In this document: positions 10,361 through 18,931 of the stretch, one piece after another
How the letters are laid out: each line of letters opens with the position of its first letter
How positions within the stretch are numbered: the stretch's first letter is position 1
Source of the DNA: Psychrobacter immobilis
Lineage (GTDB): Bacteria > Pseudomonadota > Gammaproteobacteria > Pseudomonadales > Moraxellaceae
Direction of reading: 5' to 3'
Assembly: GCF_904846235.1 (NCBI RefSeq)
Contig: NZ_CAJGZN010000001.1
Coordinates: 62,001-126,000, forward strand
Length of the DNA stretch: 64,000 nucleotides
The notes under the pieces: model-generated
Database searches by the model: none
What the model was told of the DNA's origin: nothing
What the model saw: the letters and a program-made list of their open reading frames with translations, nothing else
Translations under genes and position numbers: made by a program

Positions 10361-12235
10361 ATGAGTTTATTACCATTAACCTTTATATTCCCGCTCATTG
10401 GCTTTTTGATTTTAGCCTTTATGCGCGACAAATTATCAGAGACGGTCGCAGCGATTGTTGGCGTGGGTAGCATGCTGTTATCAGCATTATGTACGCTAGT
10501 GGTTAGCTATACGTTTTTGACCACTAATCCAGCTGGAACGGTAATTGAGGTTCCGCTATGGACTTGGTTCCAAGTTGGCGATTTTGCGCCACATTTCGGT
10601 TTGAGCTTTGATGGTTTGGCATTGACCATGACAGGCGTCATTACTGGGATTGGCTTTTTAATTCATCTGTTTGCCTCTTGGTATATGAAAGGCGACACTG
10701 GATTTGCTCGTTTCTTTAGCTATATGAACTTGTTTGTGGCCAGTATGTTGTTACTGGTACTCGCAGATGATTTGTTCTTGCTATATCTCGGTTGGGAAGG
10801 CGTGGGTATCTGTTCGTACCTATTGATTGGTTATTATTACCATGATAGAGCCAACGGCCGTGCCGCGATGAAAGCCTTTACCGTTACTCGTGTCGGTGAT
10901 GTGTTCTTAGCCTTCGGTTTGTTTTTATTATTCCGCGAATTCGGTACGCTTAATATTCAAGAGATTATTACGCGCGCGCCAGAAGTGTTCGATGTGAATA
11001 ACCCAACGATGATGCTTACCACGATGATGTTGGTCGGCGGCGCGATGGGTAAATCAGCGCAGTTGCCACTACACACATGGCTTGCTGATGCGATGGCAGG
11101 TCCAACACCCGTATCGGCATTGATTCACGCTGCAACGATGGTGACGGCAGGGGTTTATTTAATAGCCCGTTTACATCCTTTGTTTGAGCTGACCCCAGGT
11201 ATCTTGTTGTATTGGGTTGGCGGCGTAGGGGCGTTGACGTTGGTCGTTGCTGGATTCTGTGCACTCGCGCAAACAGACATAAAACGTATTCTTGCTTATT
11301 CGACCATGAGTCAAATTGGCTATATGTTCCTCGCACTTGGCGTGGGCGCGTGGCAAGGGGCAATCTTCCATTTGATGACCCACGCTTTCTTTAAAGCATT
11401 GCTATTCTTATCATCAGGTGCGGTTATTCTTGCCGTACATCATGAGCAAGATATCTTTAAGATGGGCGGTCTGCGTAAAAAGATACCATTGGTATTTTGG
11501 TGTTATATCATCGGTGGTGGCGCACTCGCTGCCATACCTTGGGTTACCGTTGGTTTTTATTCTAAAGAAGCAATTCTTTGGGAGACTTATGCCACAGGTC
11601 ACTTAGTACTATTCTATATGGGTGTATTTGGTGCGTTCTTAACGGCCATTTATACGTTCCGTATGATTTGGATTATCTTCTTCGGTGAAGAAAAAACCCA
11701 TGCCCATAAACTATCAGGTGTGTCGTATTGGTTGCCTTTGACGGTATTACTTGTACTATCTACCGCTGTTGGTGCATGGATTACGCCACCATTGGATGGT
11801 GTATTGCCAGAGAGCGTTGGTCATCTATTAGAAGTCGCAGGTCAAGCACATGCTAAGCACACCGCAGAATATATCGCGATGGGTGCCATGGCAGCAGGTT
11901 TGATATTGGCTGCACTGTTGTATGTCGTCAATAAAGGCAGAATGCTCACTAGCTTTAAGCGCTCACGTATTGGTGGGGCGCTATATCACTGGTGTTATCA
12001 TGGCCTAGGTTTCGACGCGCTATATGATGTAATTTTTGTAAAACCCTTTTTATTCATCGGCCGCTTATTAAAAACCGACCCTATCGATAAAACGTGGTTG
12101 CTGTTACCTAAGCTGGCCTCAGCTGGTAATAAAGTATTGTCTGCGACGCAAACAGGGTCTCTTCGAGGTTATGCCACAAGCTTTGGCTTGGGTATGGCTG
12201 TATTGCTGGTGCTGGTAATGATGACGGTGGTGTAA
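10361..12235 (+). CDS. nuoL: NADH-quinone oxidoreductase subunit L
   Basis: NuoL is the distal antiporter-like proton-pumping subunit of complex I and carries the long lateral helix. It is a multi-span protein of 624 residues (E. coli 613). The GPTPVSALIHAATMVTAGVY segment near residue 247 holds conserved lysine- and histidine-region contacts of the Mrp-antiporter family, and the LGWEGVGICSYLLIG segment near 143 is also typical. The start lies 4 bp after nuoK, with GAAAGGATG upstream. nuoM follows after 3 bp. Confidence 0.97.
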   Translation: MSLLPLTFIFPLIGFLILAFMRDKLSETVAAIVGVGSMLLSALCTLVVSYTFLTTNPAGTVIEVPLWTWFQVGDFAPHFGLSFDGLALTMTGVITGIGFLIHLFASWYMKGDTGFARFFSYMNLFVASMLLLVLADDLFLLYLGWEGVGICSYLLIGYYYHDRANGRAAMKAFTVTRVGDVFLAFGLFLLFREFGTLNIQEIITRAPEVFDVNNPTMMLTTMMLVGGAMGKSAQLPLHTWLADAMAGPTPVSALIHAATMVTAGVYLIARLHPLFELTPGILLYWVGGVGALTLVVAGFCALAQTDIKRILAYSTMSQIGYMFLALGVGAWQGAIFHLMTHAFFKALLFLSSGAVILAVHHEQDIFKMGGLRKKIPLVFWCYIIGGGALAAIPWVTVGFYSKEAILWETYATGHLVLFYMGVFGAFLTAIYTFRMIWIIFFGEEKTHAHKLSGVSYWLPLTVLLVLSTAVGAWITPPLDGVLPESVGHLLEVAGQAHAKHTAEYIAMGAMAAGLILAALLYVVNKGRMLTSFKRSRIGGALYHWCYHGLGFDALYDVIFVKPFLFIGRLLKTDPIDKTWLLLPKLASAGNKVLSATQTGSLRGYATSFGLGMAVLLVLVMMTVV

Positions 12236-12238
12236 AAG

Positions 12239-13864
12239 ATGATTGAGTTACAACAAACGTGGATGCTACCAGCATTAATCGCAATTCCTTTTATTGCAGG
12301 ATTGCTATGCTGGGTAGTAGAGCGATTTAATAAACGTCTGCCGCGCTGGATTGCCTTGATCGGTATGATGTTGACCTTTGCTTTGTCATTGGTACTTTGG
12401 CAGCAGGGCGATTTTAGCGATATGAGTAAGCAGGTCATTGCGCCAGATGCTGCCGTGCCTTGGGTAGCAGAATTTAGTGTGCCGTGGATACCGAGCTTTG
12501 GTATTAGCTTTCATTTAGCACTAGATGGCTTGTCACTGATGATGGTAGCCTTAACAGGTTTGCTTGGTGTGGCAGCTGTTGCCTGTTCGTGGAATGAGAT
12601 TCAGCGCCGCGTTGGCTTTTTCCACCTGAACTTGCTATGGAGTTTGGGCGGCGTTATTGGTGTTTTCTTAGCGATTGACTTGTTCTTATTCTTCTTCTTT
12701 TGGGAGATGATGCTGGTTCCTATCTACTTCTTGATCGCCATTTGGGGTCATGATGTGGTTGGCAAAACCAAAGAATACGCTGCAACCAAGTTCTTTATCT
12801 ATACCCAAGCGTCTGGGCTTATCATGCTCATCGGTATTTTGGTATTGGTCATTATCAGCTACGCCCAAAAAGGGGTAGTGAGCTTTAACTATAATGACTT
12901 GCTCGGTACGTCACTTGGCGGCTGGGAATATCCAATCATGCTGTGCTTCTTCATTGGCTTTGCGGTGAAGTTGCCAATCATTCCTTTCCACGGCTGGTTG
13001 CCAGATGCGCATGCGCAGGCACCAACAGCAGGTTCGGTGGATTTGGCAGGGGTGCTCATCAAGACCGCTGCATATGGTTTGATTCGTTTTGTGTTGCCGC
13101 TATTTCCAGCAGCATCACAAGAGTTTGCACCGATAGCGATTACCCTAGGTACGATTGGTATCTTCTACGGTGCATGGCTTGCGTTTATGCAGACTGATAT
13201 GAAGCGTCTGCTGGCGTATACCAGTATCTCGCACATGGGTTTTGTGGTATTGGCAATCTATGCTGGAACATTGCTCAGCTTACAAGGTCTGATGATTCAG
13301 ATGCTTGCTCATGGCTTGAGTTCAGCCGCACTATTCATTATGGCAGGACAGCTATATGAGCGTCTGCATACACGCGATTTGACCTTGATGGGTGGTATGT
13401 GGGGACAGTTCCGCTACTACGCACCGATATTGATGTTCTTCTGTGCCGCGCTGCTAGGTATTCCAGGGACAGGTAACTTCATTGGCGAGTTCATGATTTT
13501 ATTTGGCTCATTTGCTCAGTATCCAGTGTTTGTGGTATTTGCGACATTCAGTTTGGTATTAGCAGGTCTTTATTCACTGATTTTGATTCATCGCGCGTTA
13601 TTTGGTGAAAACAACATCGCTGCATTGGCAGAGCGAGAGACTAAGTCACATGGCTTACCTGCACGTAAACTAAAAGATTTGGGCAAGCGCGAGCTGTCAT
13701 TACTACTGATATTAGCTGCTGGTTTGGTATGGCTCGGACTGTACCCACAGCCGTTCCTTGATACCTCAAGTCACGCTATGCAGTGGATCAATAACGCATA
13801 TATATACAGTCAAGTGACACAGGTAGATGCGTCGCAGCTGCTTGATGTAATGGAGGCACGTTAA
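12239..13864 (+). CDS. nuoM: NADH-quinone oxidoreductase subunit M
   Basis: NuoM is the middle antiporter-like proton-pumping subunit of complex I. It is multi-spanning and 541 residues long (E. coli 509). The HGWLPDAHAQAPTAGSVDLA segment near residue 256 is diagnostic, followed by a TDMKRLLAYTSISHMGFV segment. The region between residues about 455 and 490 is a charged loop (ERETKSHGLPARKLKDLGK) before the last span. Only 3 bp separate it from nuoL and from nuoN, consistent with a single operon. Confidence 0.97.
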   Translation: MIELQQTWMLPALIAIPFIAGLLCWVVERFNKRLPRWIALIGMMLTFALSLVLWQQGDFSDMSKQVIAPDAAVPWVAEFSVPWIPSFGISFHLALDGLSLMMVALTGLLGVAAVACSWNEIQRRVGFFHLNLLWSLGGVIGVFLAIDLFLFFFFWEMMLVPIYFLIAIWGHDVVGKTKEYAATKFFIYTQASGLIMLIGILVLVIISYAQKGVVSFNYNDLLGTSLGGWEYPIMLCFFIGFAVKLPIIPFHGWLPDAHAQAPTAGSVDLAGVLIKTAAYGLIRFVLPLFPAASQEFAPIAITLGTIGIFYGAWLAFMQTDMKRLLAYTSISHMGFVVLAIYAGTLLSLQGLMIQMLAHGLSSAALFIMAGQLYERLHTRDLTLMGGMWGQFRYYAPILMFFCAALLGIPGTGNFIGEFMILFGSFAQYPVFVVFATFSLVLAGLYSLILIHRALFGENNIAALAERETKSHGLPARKLKDLGKRELSLLLILAAGLVWLGLYPQPFLDTSSHAMQWINNAYIYSQVTQVDASQLLDVMEAR

Positions 13865-13867
13865 GTC

Positions 13868-15346
13868 ATGAATGATATTACGATGAATGATTTGATAGGA
13901 TTGTTGCCTTACGCGCCGATTATCGCCGTAGTGATTACGGTACTGACGGTTATGATCGCGATTACCTTTAAACGCTCGCACATGGTCACTGGTACGATTA
14001 CAGTGGCAGGCTTAAACATTGGTCTATTTACCCTGATCGGTCAGATGATCGGTGTGATTGAAAGCGGATCTATCGCGCCAAATGCTGAGCAGTTATTTGT
14101 TATTGATAACTTTGCTCAGTTTAATATGGTGGTGATTTTTATCTGTGCCTTGGCTTGTTGTACGCTGTCTTATGCGTATCTGGCCAACCTAAAAGACAAT
14201 AAAGAAGAGCTGTACTTGCTCATGCTGCTATCGACCATTGGTGCATTGCTCATGGTCAGCGCGCAGCATATGGCGTCATTCTTTATGAGCCTAGAGATGC
14301 TATCAGTACCGCTATATGGTTTGCTTGCTTATACTTATATGCGCAACCAGTCACTTGAGTCGGGATTGAAGTATTTGGTATTGTCGGCGACTGCATCAGC
14401 GACGTTGCTGATGGGTATGGCCTTTATCTATGCAGAAGTAGGCTCGCTAGCATTTAAGCCAATCAGCATGGTGCTAGGCAATATCTTTGAGTCGCCACTA
14501 CTGATATTGGGTGCGGCAATGATGATGTTTGGTATCGCCTTTAAACTCTCAGCTGCTCCTTTCCATATGTGGACACCAGATGTTTATGAAGGTGCACCAG
14601 CGCCTATCGCTACCTTTTTAGCATCAGTATCAAAAGTGGCGATGATGGCACTGGCCGTGCGTTTCTTAATCGATACTGCTTTGCTGGCATTGCCATCAGT
14701 GCAGATGCTATTGATGGTAATGGCCACTTTATCTATCTTGGTAGGTAACTTATTGGCAGTACGTCAAACTAGCCTTAAGCGTCTACTCGGTTACTCATCT
14801 ATTGCCCATATGGGTTATGTGATGATCGTTATCGTTAGTATTGGCTCGGCCGCTGATAGTATCTCTAGTATGTATATGGCGGTTTATGCCTTTACCTCTA
14901 TCGGTGCCTTTGGGGTAGTGACGTTGATGTCGAGTCCGTATCGCTTATCTGGTGAAGCTGATGAGTTGACGCATTATCAAGGGCTATTCTGGCGTCGTCC
15001 ATTATTGACCGCTGTCATGACTATCATGATGTTGTCATTGGCTGGTATTCCGTTGACGGCAGGCTTTATCACTAAGCTATTTGCTATCTTAGCTGCGGTA
15101 CAAGGCACCAACTGGTTCTTGGCTGCGATGATTATCTTGGGCAGTGCGATTGGTCTATTCTACTACTTACGCGTTTTACTCACGCTGTTCAAACGTCCTA
15201 AGCAGTTCATCGAGTTTGACGTGTCTGGGCAATGGGGTATTCGTACCGGTGGTATCATGGTCATTGCTGTGACGGCGATTATTCTATTCTTTGGTATCTT
15301 GCCAAATAGTATGATTGAGTGGGCAAGTTTGGCTCGCATTTGGTAA
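13868..15346 (+). CDS. nuoN: NADH-quinone oxidoreductase subunit N
   Basis: NuoN is the antiporter-like proton-pumping subunit next to NuoK. It is 492 residues, close to E. coli (485), and predicted multi-spanning. The APFHMWTPDVYEGAPAPIAT segment near residue 232 is diagnostic, as is SLKRLLGYSSIAHMGYV. It is the last nuo gene: a perfect GC-rich hairpin with a T run lies 65 bp downstream. Confidence 0.97.
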   Translation: MNDITMNDLIGLLPYAPIIAVVITVLTVMIAITFKRSHMVTGTITVAGLNIGLFTLIGQMIGVIESGSIAPNAEQLFVIDNFAQFNMVVIFICALACCTLSYAYLANLKDNKEELYLLMLLSTIGALLMVSAQHMASFFMSLEMLSVPLYGLLAYTYMRNQSLESGLKYLVLSATASATLLMGMAFIYAEVGSLAFKPISMVLGNIFESPLLILGAAMMMFGIAFKLSAAPFHMWTPDVYEGAPAPIATFLASVSKVAMMALAVRFLIDTALLALPSVQMLLMVMATLSILVGNLLAVRQTSLKRLLGYSSIAHMGYVMIVIVSIGSAADSISSMYMAVYAFTSIGAFGVVTLMSSPYRLSGEADELTHYQGLFWRRPLLTAVMTIMMLSLAGIPLTAGFITKLFAILAAVQGTNWFLAAMIILGSAIGLFYYLRVLLTLFKRPKQFIEFDVSGQWGIRTGGIMVIAVTAIILFFGILPNSMIEWASLARIW

Positions 15347-15361
15347 TGTCGCTGAGTTAAT

Positions 15362-15394
15362 ACAACAGATAAGTCGCTGCGATCTATCTGTTGT
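15362..15394 (+). other. Inverted repeat just after nuoN
   Basis: A 9-bp perfect inverted repeat (ACAACAGAT and ATCTGTTGT) with a 15-base loop starts 16 bp after the nuoN stop. It is followed by TACGGTTAAAAAA and not a T run, so it is not itself a standard terminator. It may protect the 3' end of the mRNA or work together with the terminator just downstream. Confidence 0.5.
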
Positions 15395-15410
15395 TACGGT
15401 TAAAAAACCA

Positions 15411-15450
15411 AGATGCGCCAGCTTTATGATAAGCTTGGCGCATCTTTTTT
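15411..15450 (+). terminator. Rho-independent terminator of the nuo operon
   Basis: The stem is AGATGCGCCA-GCTT paired with AAGC-TTGGCGCATCT, with one bulged T, followed by a run of T. It closes the nuo transcript before the fpr gene. Confidence 0.92.
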
Positions 15451-15540
15451 TATGCTTACCTTTTTGGTATTTATTTTCTTTTGCCTATCAAAGGTATCTT
15501 ATAAAAATACAGTTTAATAAAGTATAAGTGACGAATAATT

Positions 15541-16368
15541 ATGAGTGATAATATTCAAACAGTAACGGTGCTCAGTAAAACTACATGGACGCCGAACTTA
15601 TTTAGCTTTACCGTCAGCCGTCCCGATAGTTTTAAGTTTACAGCGGGGCAGTTTGTACGTTTAGGCGTCAATCCCAGTCAATTAAAATATTACCAGCAGA
15701 CTGATGCAAGTGATGAAACTGCTGATAGCGCATTGAATGAAGATGTCTTTCGCGCGTATTCGATTGTCTCTTCGCCCTTTGATGAGGTGATAGAGTTTTT
15801 CTCTATCGTGATTCCTGATGGTGCATTTACGTCGCAATTGCAGCACTTACAAGTGGGTGATGAACTGCTACTTAATACGATGCCATTTGGATTTTTGACG
15901 TTAGCACGTTACCAAAAACCATTGCCCAAAGACTTATGGCTGCTAGCAACAGGGACTGGTTTAGCACCGTTTTTGTCAATGCTGCAAGATTTAAAGACAT
16001 GGGAAGATTACGAGCACATCGTATTGGCTTATAGCGCACGTTCGCTCGATGAACTTGCTTACGTTGAGAAAATCGAAAGCCTACAAGAAGACTTCGGTAC
16101 ACTGGTTGATAATCCAGCAAAGCTTATCTTTATCCCAACCGTCACTCGTGAGCCTGTCGAAGGCGCGTTGTCAGAGCGTCTGCCGAAGCTACTGCTAGAG
16201 GGTACGTTACAAGCGCGCGCGGGTATCGCATTAGATATTGATACTACGCATGTCATGCTATGTGGCAACCCAGACATGGTAGAAGATACCAAAGAGGCGT
16301 TAAAGACATTGGGACTGGTAATGAATCGCCGCGGTGAGGGTAATATTGCCGTAGAGAACTACTGGTAG
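15541..16368 (+). CDS. fpr: Ferredoxin/flavodoxin-NADP+ reductase
   Basis: A flavoprotein of the ferredoxin-NADP reductase family, moving electrons between NADPH and ferredoxin or flavodoxin in the cytoplasm. The FAD-binding RAYSIVSSPFDE segment near residue 71, the nucleotide-binding ATGTGLAPFLSML segment near 137 and the ENYW C-terminus, with the terminal aromatic stacking on FAD, are typical of the bacterial Fpr type. At 275 residues it is a little longer than E. coli Fpr (248); part of the excess is a loop at about residues 44-66. It stands alone between two terminators. The ribosome-binding site is weak. Confidence 0.9.
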   Translation: MSDNIQTVTVLSKTTWTPNLFSFTVSRPDSFKFTAGQFVRLGVNPSQLKYYQQTDASDETADSALNEDVFRAYSIVSSPFDEVIEFFSIVIPDGAFTSQLQHLQVGDELLLNTMPFGFLTLARYQKPLPKDLWLLATGTGLAPFLSMLQDLKTWEDYEHIVLAYSARSLDELAYVEKIESLQEDFGTLVDNPAKLIFIPTVTREPVEGALSERLPKLLLEGTLQARAGIALDIDTTHVMLCGNPDMVEDTKEALKTLGLVMNRRGEGNIAVENYW

Positions 16369-16382
16369 TTGACGACTCCAAT

Positions 16383-16435
16383 AAAAAAACGCTGCATCTA
16401 TAAGGCCAATAACCTCTAAGCTGCAGCGTTTTTTT
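16383..16435. terminator. Bidirectional terminator between fpr and the convergent unknown gene
   Basis: The arms AACGCTGCA and TGCAGCGTT are flanked by a run of A on the left and a run of T on the right, so the element can work on both strands. The loop is about 25 bases. Confidence 0.85.
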
Positions 16436-16470
16436 ATGGGATAAAACATTGTCTTATGGGATGAAACATT
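16434..16470. repeat. Two 17-bp direct repeats with a 20-bp period
   Basis: TTATGGGATAAAACATT at 16434-16450 recurs with one change at 16454-16470. The pair overlaps the right edge of the bidirectional terminator and ends just before the stop of the minus-strand gene. Confidence 0.75.
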
Positions 16471-16476
16471 AGCGAC

Positions 16477-17256
16477 TTACTTTTGGCTTGGCTCAGTCGC
16501 ATCGTCTACAGGGTTAATAGGGCCTTGCATCAATTCAGGATCATCATCATCACCGATGATATCTTCGTTACTGCTGGCCGCCAGTAAATCACGATAGTTG
16601 ATTTGAGCCTTTAAAATCATTTGCTCTTCTTCTAGCTCGCCATAATTTATCTGTACCTTATACAAGGTACTCATGATTTTCTTATTGTTTTTTAACCAAC
16701 GATGGATATCGAGATAAATCACTTCGTCTTTTGCGCGAGCAATATTAACGTACGACAGAATGAAGCCTAAAGGGTCTTTTTTGAGGACGCTATGATAAAA
16801 CCAAATTGCCAGTTTGACGCCTTGACGTTTCACGAAAGATTCGCAGCGCAGATTTAATATATCGGTATAAGTTTGCTGACCAAATACAAAGCGCTGCACA
16901 TTGCGATCGAGCTGGACGTGAACTAGGCTAAAGTTACTTGCTACTTCGGCATAGATGCCGCCTGCATTGACAGTGCAGTACAAACGAAACCAGTCATCAT
17001 GCATCTCGACACGTAGCTCTAAAATGGCTTTTACATTGTCGGTGACGAATTTTTGTAGTGCATCATTAACGTAAGTCTGTGCCACTGGCAATGACAACTC
17101 ATCTTCGAACTTGTCCGTCGTCTTATTATAGATATCTTTAACCGATTGGGCGATACGCTCCCAACCACTGCCGAATGACTCGTCAAAACGATAGCCAATA
17201 CTCTCGAAGAACTCATCAAAATTGTCTGAATTATTCACGTTATCAAAGTCACTCAA
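16477..17256 (-). CDS. Conserved-looking protein of unknown function, acidic C-terminus
   Basis: I do not recognise this protein. It has no signal peptide or membrane span. It looks like a soluble mixed alpha/beta protein with several aromatic-rich strands (DDWFRLYCTVNAGGIY; LDIHRWLKNNKKIM), ending in an Asp/Glu/Pro-rich tail of about 30 residues. The longest frame starts with ATG at 17283, but that has no ribosome-binding site. The TTG at 17256-17254 is preceded by AAGGA with 8-base spacing, so a TTG start giving 259 residues is preferred. Its terminator is shared with fpr. It may be restricted to Moraxellaceae. Confidence 0.75.
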   Translation of the reverse strand: MSDFDNVNNSDNFDEFFESIGYRFDESFGSGWERIAQSVKDIYNKTTDKFEDELSLPVAQTYVNDALQKFVTDNVKAILELRVEMHDDWFRLYCTVNAGGIYAEVASNFSLVHVQLDRNVQRFVFGQQTYTDILNLRCESFVKRQGVKLAIWFYHSVLKKDPLGFILSYVNIARAKDEVIYLDIHRWLKNNKKIMSTLYKVQINYGELEEEQMILKAQINYRDLLAASSNEDIIGDDDDPELMQGPINPVDDATEPSQK

Positions 17257-17283
17257 ACTTATTATCCTTATAGGGCGCGTCAT

Positions 17284-17837
17284 TCAATCGGTGACGTAAA
17301 AATGGCTAAACAAACTTTGCAGGCTATCATTAATTTAAACGAAAGCTAATCATCTATAATTTCTAAATATCTACGACCATTAGTAATTTTTATACTGATA
17401 GGTAGCAAAAGCGAAAAACTGACCTCTGATACTAGTGCACAGTAAATCTGCGCTTATTGTGCTGCTTGATCATCTACTGTGCCTAATCAACACGATGCAC
17501 CGTTCTGATTGTTGCAAAGTATCGTGCTACTAATGCTATTATGCTAAAGCAGTATATAACAAATACAGTGGCTTCAAAATGAACACATGCGTTTTATAGC
17601 AATTCATTTGGTATAGGCAGTGTTTCGTCTGCCTTATATATTCTCAAATGCATGTTTTTCAATCAGCGGATAAGGTTACCAATACTGTATGGCAGATGTC
17701 AAAATGCCGTCTCAGTGCTTATACTGGCGACATAATTCTATGTCATGTTATGATAGCGCCAGTATAAATCATGCCCATCGTTACAACACTTGTTAAATAG
17801 TGCTTTGTACTGATGTGCTCACAAGCTGAGATTCATT
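17284..17837. other. 554-bp spacer between divergent genes
   Basis: No convincing gene or structural RNA was seen. It must hold the promoters of the two divergent flanking genes, but no clear promoter boxes stand out. The one notable element is a nested inverted repeat at 17721-17765, listed separately. Base composition is A+T-rich, as expected for a spacer. Confidence 0.6.
17721..17765. other. Nested inverted repeat upstream of the tonB-like gene
   Basis: The outer arms are ATACTGGCG (17721-17729) and CGCCAGTAT (17757-17765), a perfect 9-bp match. An inner hairpin GACATA-ATTC-TATGTC occupies 17729-17744. The element ends 72 bp before the GTG start. It is not followed by a T run. It could be an operator, a structured leader or a small mobile-element remnant. 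Confidence 0.6.
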
Positions 17838-18725
17838 GTGGCCTATATAAAAGACTCACAGAGCTATCATTTTTCCGCGCAAGCGCCCAAGCGCGATATA
17901 AGCTTGCCTGTTGCTATTGTTATTGCAGTGGCTGTTCATGTGCTGATTATTTTCGGAATTAGCTTTTCTATGGGAAAAGACCCAGCTGCTATGATGCAAG
18001 ATGTGGCAAAGGCGCTGACCGACAATATGAAGCCCAATGAAGATGCACACTTTATTGCCAACGCTTCACAAGAGGGCGGCGGTACAATAGAAGAGCAGCT
18101 CAGACAAGAGAACAATCAGTTAAGTGCAATGTCTGCTGAGCAAATGAGTGAGACTCAAGATATCGTTAATTTACAGCGTAAAGTACGTCAGCAGCGTTAT
18201 CAAGAGAGTTATCTGCGTACGACGTTAAGTTGGCGTCAGGCCACTGTAGAGTCGGATAATGACAGCGAGCAAGCGCAAGATGATGCAATGGCGCAAGAAG
18301 AGCGGCTACGTAAGCAGATTGCCACCTTAGAAGCTCAGCTATCTCAGCGTCAGCAGGTCTACGCAACCAAATCCAAAGTCGTGACGATGGATAGTAATTC
18401 GACCACACGGGGTGCGGCAGCAGACTATATCAATACATTCCGTGAGCATGTCGAGCGAGTGGGCAACTTGCATTATCCCGTACAAGCGCGTGCTCAAGGC
18501 ATTACGGGTGAAGTACGGCTAATGGTTATCATCAGTAACGACGGCAATATCAAAGCCATTCGACTGCTTGAAAGCTCGAACTCTACGATATTGGATGAAG
18601 CGGCCAAGCAGTCGGTACGACAAGCTGCACCCTTTGGTAAATTCACCGAAGACATGAACGATATCGTCGAGCTGCGCTTGATACGTACTTACCGCTATAG
18701 TGATACAGTCGAAGTAACGTACTAA
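17838..18725 (+). CDS. TonB-family protein with coiled-coil middle
   Basis: The N-terminus is cytoplasmic and short, followed by one membrane span at about residues 24-46 (VAIVIAVAVHVLIIFGISFS), an extended Gln/Glu/Arg-rich region likely to form coiled coil (about 85-180), and a TonB C-terminal domain from about 200 (YPVQARAQGITGEVRLMVII). TonB links the inner-membrane proton-driven motor to outer-membrane receptors. Unlike classic TonB, the linker is not proline-rich, and no exbB or exbD lies nearby, so it may be an alternative TonB or a TolA-like cell-envelope protein. The start is GTG; no strong ribosome-binding site is seen. Confidence 0.75.
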   Translation: MAYIKDSQSYHFSAQAPKRDISLPVAIVIAVAVHVLIIFGISFSMGKDPAAMMQDVAKALTDNMKPNEDAHFIANASQEGGGTIEEQLRQENNQLSAMSAEQMSETQDIVNLQRKVRQQRYQESYLRTTLSWRQATVESDNDSEQAQDDAMAQEERLRKQIATLEAQLSQRQQVYATKSKVVTMDSNSTTRGAAADYINTFREHVERVGNLHYPVQARAQGITGEVRLMVIISNDGNIKAIRLLESSNSTILDEAAKQSVRQAAPFGKFTEDMNDIVELRLIRTYRYSDTVEVTY

Positions 18726-18730
18726 GGTTA

Positions 18731-18865
18731 ATGTATTCATGCACTAAGAAGATAGGTGCTAAGAAGACAAGCACTAAGAAAAAAGCTACTGAAATTAAAG
18801 TTACTGAAATTAAAGTTACTGAAATTAAAGTTACTGAAAACACAACTGTTAAGAATAACGCTTAA
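18731..18865 (+). CDS. Candidate 44-residue basic repeat peptide
   Basis: An ATG 5 bp after the tonB-like stop opens a frame of 44 codons ending with TAA at 18863-18865. The product starts MYSCTKKIGAKK, is very lysine- and threonine-rich, and contains TEIKV three times in a row plus a partial fourth. The DNA repeat unit is 15 bp, so copies keep frame. AAGG lies only 3 bases before the ATG, which is closer than ideal. Whether it is translated is unknown; it could be a chance frame across a DNA repeat. Confidence 0.35.
   Translation: MYSCTKKIGAKKTSTKKKATEIKVTEIKVTEIKVTENTTVKNNA
18787..18838 (+). repeat. 15-bp tandem repeat, about 3.5 copies
   Basis: The unit TACTGAAATTAAAGT occurs perfectly at 18787, 18802 and 18817, with a partial fourth at 18832. 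The identity of the copies suggests recent slippage. It lies in the spacer between the tonB-like and mscS-like genes and is in frame with the candidate peptide. Confidence 0.9.
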
Positions 18866-18931
18866 CGCACTATTTTTTATAATCACAGATATCCAAGTTC
18901 ATAACACACAGCTATAAAATAAAGAGTCAGT

